A stretch of 64,000 bases of DNA, taken from Xestospongia bergquistia (lineage: Eukaryota; Porifera; Demospongiae; Haplosclerida; Petrosiidae). Location: assembly GCA_963965975.1 (NCBI GenBank), contig OZ014415.1:3353001-3417000 (forward strand), given 5' to 3'. The translations under genes were made by a program, and so were the position numbers. The notes below the pieces were generated by a model. That model saw only the letters and a program-made list of their open reading frames with translations, did not search any database and was not told the origin of the DNA. Positions within the stretch are counted from its first letter, which is position 1. Each line of letters starts with the position of its first letter. This document shows, piece by piece, positions 56,107 through 64,000 of this stretch.

Positions 56107-59100
56107 CTATGATGTACACATGTTTGAAACTGTATGTACTCCTTGGTTGCATTCTTCCTCTACAAACACACTCTTACCATCAGGGTCTTTATATAAGGAC
56201 CACATCTAATCAATATAAGATTAAATCAATGAAAGGATAAGATATTTACCAACTTTTGGAACAAATGTCAAAATTATAACACCAGTTACTCCAAACAATA
56301 TTGCTATAGAAGTAAAACTACTTGCTATATTAACATAGTCTCCAAGAAAAAACAAAGAGATCAAAGAAAATATAAAAGTCATAGATACAATGAAGACAAT
56401 ATCAATCACATTTTTAGAATCATTGACTGCCTTTATTGTAACATTACGAATTTTGATAGCCAATATTACAGCTATGACTTCAAGAATTCCATTGTAAAAA
56501 ACAAGAATGATAATCCATATTAAATAACCTTTTGTGTAGCACTTTATTGTATAATATTCAACAAGAATTCCCTTTTCCTAAAATACAAAAAAAAGGTTTC
56601 GCAATTAATATTCTTTAAGTTCACATTTTTCTCGGGAGGATATTCCTTGTTTTCATAATCATAATATGCAGTAGGCCTTGTTTGTGGAATAGCTGTCCCA
56701 ATTGTTAGTAATAGTATCATAATAGACTCAATGGTAAGAATTATTATTAAAAGATGCTTGTCTGTTAATATCTAAAACAAAATATTTGTTTATATTATTG
56801 AATATATATAATTAAACATACCTTTTTTTTAGAAGTAGGACTATGAAATATGTAATAGACTCTTATTAATTTAGCCAAAATTGTCCCAAAGATTAAAGTT
56901 ATTGCAAAAAATAGTAACCAAATAGTTATCTATGACAAAAATTATATATATTTTTGAACATTTTTTAAACAATAAATAATATAACCTGGTAATAACCTAT
57001 AAAAACACAATCTATTATTTAAGTATTACAATTACATATACAAACAAGTTGTAAAAACATTCCCTATTACAGAAAACATAGATATACATAAAAGTAAATG
57101 TACTTACAGAACAAGTAACTTCTATAATCTTCAGATTTTCGTAATAACCAGGAAAGAATGAGCTGTAGATTATGAATACTCCCAGAATAATAAAATAGTT
57201 GAGATTAGGACTAGTAAGACGAATGATTCTATCATGTAAATATAATTATAACATTACATCATGTGATAAATTGAACATACTTTCTTTTCCTGAAAATAAT
57301 GTTAAAAATTAGACAAACAATTGAGAATACAATACCAAGTGATGACCATAAACACACAACAACTGGTAGTGCAATTGAATAGGGAGCATGGACTTTTATA
57401 GGAGAGCCGTCAGGTGGTAGACCATCTAATATAGTCAAATTACAAAAAGACAACTATAATTACTTATTATACCTGGCCAAACAGTAGTGTAGTCTTCATT
57501 AACTAAATATATTATATTACTACTGGTTATGTTGATAGTAGCATATTTCATTAATGAATCTAATGAGTATATTAGGTGATTAAAACAATACACTTATAAT
57601 AATTACATTTATTTACAAAATAATAACTTACTGTTCCTATATTGTAGTAAATATAGTGTTCCTAAAGTCCTAAATCCTTTCTTAGTAAATGCTACATTAC
57701 CCTATTTGTGGTAATGATATAGGTCAAGATAGAAGTAAGGAAACCTATAAACTCACTGATTTTCCTGTGAACTGAGTGTTCAGTATGTTATATCTTATTA
57801 GACAGTCAGTACCAGAAGTCTTGTTATATAATGGAGTGAATGGTCCTATACAGTTAGTCTCATTAACTGTATTGTCATTGATCATATTTAGAGTTGAATT
57901 CAAAGTTAATGCAAGACTCCAAACAGCATCATAACCATAAGATGAACTGCTAGATCTTTCATCTTCCTATAGACATATAGCACTTTATATTATAGTCACT
58001 TACAATATACACTTACTTCAGTATATTGTTGTATAACTATCCCTCTGTCTATTACTTTAGTAATTTGTTGTGTAGTACAGTATACACTAGGATCAGATAA
58101 GAGCCAGTCTTCATTATACCATCCATGTAATAACCAACCATAGTCAGGATAATAGATTTCTTTATTGTAAGCCTTCATATAAGATTTAGACAAAAGGTCA
58201 ATTTTATAAGAAGTGTAACATTTGTATTTTACAATAAACTTTCAGTTTCATCTCAATAGTTAGGAAATGTGGTATGAAGTTATTGTATGCATTTATTTCT
58301 ATTATTATTTTACCTCACATAAAACTTTTCTTGATGTTTCAATGAATGTATTAAGAAATATTATTCTAGCATCACTGACCTACATAATTAAGTTCTAAAA
58401 CATTAACAACTCAACATAATAAACTAACAAACAGATCTTTAATATATGAAACATTCTCATGTGACCAAACACGAATTGTCTTTAGCACATTGATCTTGTG
58501 AACTGCCAAACTTTGTTTTAACTGATTTTCTATCTATATAAATATATATATATATCACTGTAGAAACTAATTGGTTGATGTATATGAATATAATATTATT
58601 GTTATAAAAGTTGGATAATGCAAACTGAAGGTAAACATAATACAGTTTTGTTTATGAAATGTTTATCAATGTTTTCATTATATATATATATATATACTTC
58701 ATTAGTTCTAATAGTTTGCATCATGCAAACTCTATAACCATATGAAACCCTATAACCATAACCATTTATTACCATGTTTAACCAGTTAACCACATATATT
58801 ATATATATATCATGTATTGGTTAATTCAAGCAGTCAATTTTAATAGTGATATAATGTTAAGAAACATTGCATAGTATTGAGATGTCCTGATCAGCTGTTA
58901 ATGACGTTTTTAGTGTTTTTTTCCAATATACTACTGTCTTCACGCTGCTATCGCTACTGCATGAAACTAAATCTTATGTAACAAGGTATGTTTAATTTGA
59001 TCTTGTATAGTTGAGTATTGACACAATACATTGAAATGTTTTAATTACTTCTAGAAATTTATTTTCCTCTTCTGTAATAATAGATATCCTTGACCATCCA

Positions 59101-60157
59101 TAGAACTTGATAACAGTAACCAAAGTCTGAATAATAGGTTCATCAGAAGGATATAGTTGGTAGTAGTTCATTGATTGTTTAACAGTGTCTGGTTTGTATG
59201 ATATCTAGTGTGACAAACACATGTACTGTTAACAATGAAAATAAAATGGCAAACTATAATACATAATATAGATATATATTTTGTCTATTTGTGTTAACTA
59301 TTACATATAACATTTCCATATATTCTACTAGTCTTGATTAAGTCATAATCTATGTATGTTGCTCTGTTTACTGGAATTATCAAAGCAATAAAATGTGACC
59401 TGATTTGCAAAAAGAAACCACTTTTGTCAAACATTTGTCACCTTGTGAAAAAACATTGTCAAAAGATATCACAAAACAGTTTTGCATACATATAGAATAG
59501 TTATGCATATATAACAATTGTATGTATATAAAACTTTTTTTGAGAATTTTTGACAGTTGATTTTTCACAAATCAGGTCACAAAAGTTTTGACAGAAGTGG
59601 TCCATTTTTGCAAATCAGGTCACAAATGATAAAGACACTTATGACAAACTGATGTACAAACACAATAGGACAATAACTGCTCATATATTGTACATGTAAA
59701 TTAATCATACCAGTGGTATATTCTGATATTCAGCTATATCTATCAGAGCATCAGTAGGTAGAGAACAAATTCCACTAATGATTGCTATCAGAGGTTGTGA
59801 TAGTATGGGATTTGTGATGTACTTGAGTATCCCTTTAATACCAGAAGATTTATTGTACTGCAGATTTGAATTGAAGATGAAAGTATTTGATTCATAAGAA
59901 TGCTTTACTAGTACCTTTGAATCAATTATTTCTAACTTATATCCTGGTACAATGTCTTCATACTCCACATCTTCAATTGCTTTTTTAACACCATCTACTG
60001 TTTCAGTAGAATAATACTGAGATAAGTCAGAGTGAACAAATAGAACTCCAAGACTATGAGGAGATCCTTTGACAACTGGTAGACATATCAATATGAGTGT
60101 AGGTAACCAGAGAACACTAAAAAAATACATTTTGTCTTTTGAGCAGAAGAAATGCAT
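56107..60157 (-). CDS. GABA-B-like metabotropic receptor, copy C (nearly complete)
   Basis: Exons 5' to 3': 59711-60157, 59049-59204, 58429-58533, 58314-58379, 58017-58172, 57757-57966, 57632-57701, 57473-57559, 57281-57425, 57108-57228, 56822-56929, 56646-56771, 56254-56577, 56107-56205. Lengths and phases sum to 740 codons including TAG. Signal peptide from the Met at 60130 (upstream Met at 60157 possible). Residues ~20-350: Venus-flytrap lobe (SLGVLFVHSDLSQYYS; SDARIIFLNTF; YPDYGWLLHGWY; SYGYDAVWS). Then seven helices with the class C/GABA-B landmarks SSLGIVFSIVCLIFNI, TSPNLNYFIILG, IKCY and VPK. There is no Cys-rich domain, as in GABA-B receptors. Oddity: the donor after 56646 reads GA where copy A has GT, so normal splicing of that intron is doubtful. 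The ligand is unknown. Confidence 0.8.
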
Positions 60158-60239
60158 GCAATATATATAATAATTGCAAAGTTCAAATATAGGCGTGGTT
60201 TACTTAGTTTAAGGAAGTCTAATCAAACCTTAGAAAACA

Positions 60240-60530
60240 AATCCTATTAAGTTAATACTAGACAATTGTAGATGACGTAATGAAGACTAACAAGTGACAT
60301 TTATTTATTATAAGTGTGACTACATAAATACTATTTGTAGATAACTACTGAACATTGTAAGTATATGCATTCTAATATACATCTTATTCAATGTTAACTT
60401 TTTAATAATATTTATGTGATTTTGTAGCTATGCCTACCTTGTGTTAATTGGTCAGCCATATTGTAGACAGTATGTGACTATAGATTTGGCCAAACTTGGA
60501 TCCTCAGCTAACTGAATACAATATTTACAT
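60240..60530. repeat. Outer arm of the large inverted repeat (partner 53478-53765)
   Basis: Reverse complement of 53478-53765, adjacent to the receptor's promoter side. Together with the foldback at 60480-60720 it mirrors the layout at 53.1-53.8 kb. Confidence 0.85.
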
Positions 60531-60720
60531 ACTCAATGTTCAGGGATTCCCAGAACATGTAGTATGTAAATATTGAACTCAGTTGGCTGAGGAGCCAAGT
60601 CTGGCCAACTAAGATAACAATATTATTTATCTTTCCGGGCATATTCAATGTTCAGGGAAAGATAAATTGTAATCTTGGTTGGCCTGACTTGACTCCTCAG
60701 CTAACTGAGTACAATATTTA
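60480..60720. repeat. Inverted copy of the 185-bp foldback element
   Basis: Reads as the reverse complement of 53287-53500 (ctcagctaactgaatacaat; ccgggcatattcaatgttca). Confidence 0.8.
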
Positions 60721-60724
60721 GAGG

Positions 60725-61460
60725 CGTGGCTCAATGATCGGACACTGTTTTTTTTACTGTTTTTAAATAAACGTTCGAAGCTGATTTTCCACACCAGCTT
60801 AGAGTGCCCCAATCCGTCATATAGTTATTGCAAAAAATATACTGAAAAAGAAATGTCTTTGCACAATTTACAAGCATATATCCTGTACACTTGAGATAAT
60901 GATAATACGGACATTCTTATGTAGATTCGAACGATGACCATATCTTGGTAACAATTATAGCTTGAACGTTTTCTCTGCTTTTGAACACTATATAATATGT
61001 AAAGAATTAACCGTCAAAATTTGGAGAAATTTCTACATACAGTTCTGAATATACATCTCTTTGAAAACATGAACTCATGGACGAATAAACAGACATTTAA
61101 GAGAAGTGCTTTTCTAAAGTAGGTGATAAATTCTTGTTATTTATTAACTCAAATTTGACAATCACAAATACTGTTTATTAATTATACAAACTCACTGTGC
61201 ATGAAGAAATATTTTTACTACAAAAGTCTGGTAGTTAATTATTATATGTCACACATAAAACAAACAAAATTTAGTGATTTTTCTTTCTTGATCCCAACAC
61301 ATATCATGTGGTACTACTGGAAACATTTTTCACATTCCACCCAATTAGTCGCTTTAGTGTGAAAACATAAATTATTAGAACATGCTGATAGTTTTTCTGT
61401 AATGAAATACATGAATTGTATTACTATATTGTGAATATTTTCATACTGGTTGTCAGGTTA
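60725..61460. other. Intergenic stretch
   Basis: No gene or repeat recognised between the foldback and the transposase 3' exons. Confidence 0.5.
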
Positions 61461-61470
61461 TTCTTTGGCT

Positions 61471-62030
61471 GTTCTAGTGTAGTTTCTAAAATGGCAAGCC
61501 ACTAGTCAAGGGTTAATTATAATCATATGTCACATACCATTATCACTGAGTTCATTCTTGTCATATTCACTGAGTCCTATCTCTTCTTCACTTCTCTTGC
61601 TAGTACTTCTGGTACATCTCTTCCTCCCTGTAACAAGGATAATTAACTCATAAATACTTCAATATATATACATTACACATACTGGAAATTTGAGAATTTT
61701 TAGGTAATGTCTTTGACTGTTCTAGTGTAGTTTCTAAAATGGCAAGCCACTAGTCAAGGGTAAATTATAATATAATGTCACATATCATTATCACTGAGTT
61801 CATTCTTGTCATATTCATTGAGTCCTATCTCTTCTTCACTTCTCTTGCTAGTACTTCTGGTACATCTCTTCCTCCCTGTAACAAGGATAATTAACTCATA
61901 AATACTTCAATATATATATACATTACACATACTGGAAATTTGAGAACTTTTGGGTGACTGTTCTAGTGCACTTTCTAAAATAACAAGCCATAAATTCAAA
62001 GTATAATTAACCTCAGGCTGTATCACTTAC
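61471..62030 (-). repeat. Three tandem ~245-bp exon-intron units
   Basis: The text gttctagtgtagtttctaaa recurs at 61471, 61719 and (diverged) 61960, steps of 248 and 241 bp. The first two units each contain a 90-bp exon (61538-61627 and 61786-61875, minus strand; 'LSEYDKNELSDN'). The third leads into the exon ending 'ISLSEVDENS' at about 62030. Acceptors are kept in both short exons. The middle unit's donor reads AT in place of GT. Confidence 0.75.
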
Positions 62031-63905
62031 TATTCTCATCTACTTCACTGAGACTGATGTCTCCATCACTGGATTTACATGCTATAGCGTCTAAAGATAA
62101 TTCTTCAGGATGGAATATTTTTTTCCATTTTACATATCTGATGTCAGGTAGATCATAACCATTCTCATACCTCCTAGAAAACCGACTGTGCTCTTCTTCT
62201 GTAAAATCAAATTTTGATGTACTCTGTTCACTTTGTTTTTTTTTCTTTCTTTTGTCTCTCTTTCTCGGCTTTTTCAACTGCTCTTTTATTTTTTCTCTCC
62301 TCTACTTCCTTCTTTTTCTGTTCTCGTTCCATTGCCTTCTTTTCTCGCTGTTGCTTTCTAAGAACTTTAGCTTTTACTTCATCTGCTTTCTTCATGTCTT
62401 TTTCCCTTATCAACTGAAGATTTTCAGAACTTGTTAAAACATGAGCACTGTGGTTTTTTTCTCATTACTTGGTAGCTGAGGTAAAGTAAGAAAATCATGA
62501 AGAGTAGATGGCTGAACTTTTGTAATGCAATCTTCGTCTTCAGAAAAGTTACCATAGTAACCACAGGTACTGTCTTCACTACAACTGTATTCCTCATAAT
62601 AATCAATGCTTTCACTATCGGAAGTATAATACAGGTACGAGGATGAGACTTAGCTGGGCTATAAAGAGGAAGAAACAGTCCCATCTTGGAGGCTATCATA
62701 TCTATTTTCCCATCCTCCTCAAGTTGCAAGTAACGTAATACTGCATACCTGTTGAGGGGGTATATACCAGTGGATCTAAACCCAGCAACAATATTGGCTG
62801 GTGTCATCACCTTTGTCCAGGCTCGACTAAAAATTTCGGTGAAATTAAATCTATTAACGGCTTTTCCAGGATTACAGGACATGTAGAGATGACACTCATT
62901 ATTGTATGCCTTTTTAAGGGGCTAAAACATGACCTGTCCAGTGGTTGACACAAATGAGTTGTATGAGGTGGCAAGCAAAATAAGATGATCTGATTTGCAG
63001 CAGCTGTCCTGATCAATTGAGGTTGGTAATGTAAAGAATGTTCATCCAGGAGTAACAAGATGGGTCGCTGTGGAGGGATGTGAAGTAAGAAGTGATTAGT
63101 AAACCATTCCTGAAACAATTCGGAATCTATCCATCCATTTTTAGACAACCCATATGCAGTACCTGGGATTTCTCCTGTTGTGAAATTGGGCTTGAGTTTT
63201 TTCCGATCAAAAATTATCATTGGAGGCAAAAGGTAACCAGAAGCACTGCATGCTGACAAAACAGTTATTTGGGCTTTATCACCACTAGTAATACAGGAAA
63301 TATCTCTCTGACCTTGTACTCCAATTATTTTGCCAGGTTTATGTTGCAATGGGAACCCGCTCTCATCACAGTTAAAAATCAGCATTAGTGATTCAAGCAA
63401 ATTATTAGACTTCAATGTTTCTTCAAGCAAGTCAAAATATCGATTTATAACATCTGGGTTAGCTGCAATAGCTCTACGATATGCTAATTTGGATCCATAT
63501 CTTAATTGTAGTTTTGGATGCCGCTTCACAAATGAGCCCCACCAACCAGTAGTGACATTGACATCTTCAACTTCACATTGACGTTTCTTTGCTAGTGCTG
63601 CTCTAACAATACAAAGAACTTGTTCCTTTGTCCGAGCGAAGCCAATTTTAGCTGAGCCTTCAAAAAATGTTACTATAGTTCTTCTTCTTCAATGTCATTT
63701 AAGTATCTAGGGGGTCCACTGTGAGCACCAAAAGAGACATTACCAGACACTCGATCCCATAATGTTGACTTTGGTACATTATACATTTCAGCAGCTTTTC
63801 TAAGAGTAAATCGTCCTTTAGCCACGTCCTTTGCTGCTATACGTAACTGGGTCTCACTCCACCGCTTGTAGTGCCTATCCCTTGGCTTTTTTCCTCCAGA
63901 GGATA
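61538..63905 (-). mobile_element. pogo/Jerky-like DDE transposase, frameshifted
   Basis: Minus strand. About 63735-63900: helix-turn-helix ('TLRKAAEMYNVPKSTLWDRV'). A frameshift with stop at about 63680; then 'TTGWWGSFVKRHP' and the DDE core 63570-62890 with all three acids: FNCDESG, LLLLDEH (Glu where Gly-His is usual) and LCQPLDR. A frameshift near 62910, then 'AGFRSTGIYPLNR' to about 62650, another frameshift near 62640, an acidic stretch, a Lys/Glu-rich coil (62228-62413), a basic segment (62023-62277) and the small acidic exons at 61786-61875 and 61538-61627. The catalytic core is better preserved than in the 43-kb element, but at least three frameshifts make it inactive. It may extend past the window end. 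Confidence 0.7.
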
Positions 63906-64000
63906 ACCTAGGCTATTAAAGAAGATATAAATAACTATAACATAATAAATCATATATAAACAAAGAAAAATAGACTCATGTCAGGGGCGCTTAAAAAAGG

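Noticed and set aside
58860..58990. Candidate extra exon of receptor copy C
   Set aside because: No acceptor gives phase 0 without a stop; the exon at 58429-58533 fits both phase and homology with copies A and B.
1..64000. tRNA, rRNA genes or CRISPR arrays
   Set aside because: No cloverleaf, ribosomal core sequence or regularly spaced direct repeats with unique spacers noticed on reading; a dedicated scan was not possible.

Overview
The window looks like a piece of a sponge (demosponge) nuclear genome, very AT-rich, with short GT-AG introns and many repeats. No bacterial or viral layout is visible. The inference to a sponge of the Amphimedon type rests on the protein families present: an IgGFc-binding-protein N-terminal domain joined to Kunitz and somatomedin-B-like modules, a death-domain/LRR protein, GABA-B-like class C receptors, a stanniocalcin-like secreted protein and kelch repeats. 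All assignments are from reading the sequence; no database search was run.

Layout. 1-335 is the end of a minus-strand kelch exon. 0.3-7.9 kb is repeat-rich and nearly gene-free: a broken mobile-element ORF, a 69/80-bp minisatellite with a ~230-bp higher-order period, and foldback elements. 7.9-19.6 kb appears to be one large minus-strand gene for a type I membrane protein: IgGFcBP-N, Kunitz, Cys-rich module, six tandem somatomedin-B-like exons alternating with Ser/Thr linker exons, Ser/Thr stalk, membrane span, and a tail with three YxxI/V motifs. 21.8-22.7 kb holds a stanniocalcin-like gene. The block around it (about 21.9-25.1 kb) is duplicated at 49.2-51.2 kb, where the gene copy is broken and a LINE lies against it. 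25-34.9 kb holds eroded SWIM-type (Mutator-like) transposase pieces, a PHD-like exon and a dead GABA-B-like receptor copy.

35.2-42.0 kb is the best-supported gene: 14 exons on the plus strand give an open frame of 1102 codons for death domain, two CARD-like death-fold segments, an unnamed central domain, exon-duplicated coiled coil, and NLR-type leucine-rich repeats, with no NACHT ATPase. 43-49.2 kb is a transposon graveyard (pogo-like, then a CR1/L2-type LINE). 52-60.7 kb is a large inverted duplication carrying a truncated GABA-B-like copy (plus) and a nearly complete one (minus, 15 exons, 739 codons, one mutated splice donor). 61.5-63.9 kb is a second pogo-like transposase with tandemly triplicated terminal exons.

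Taken together, the window shows receptor-type and innate-immunity-type families growing by tandem, inverted and exon-level duplication among active or recently active transposons. The most unusual items are the IgGFcBP-Kunitz-SMB receptor with a tyrosine-motif tail and the NACHT-less death-domain/LRR protein.
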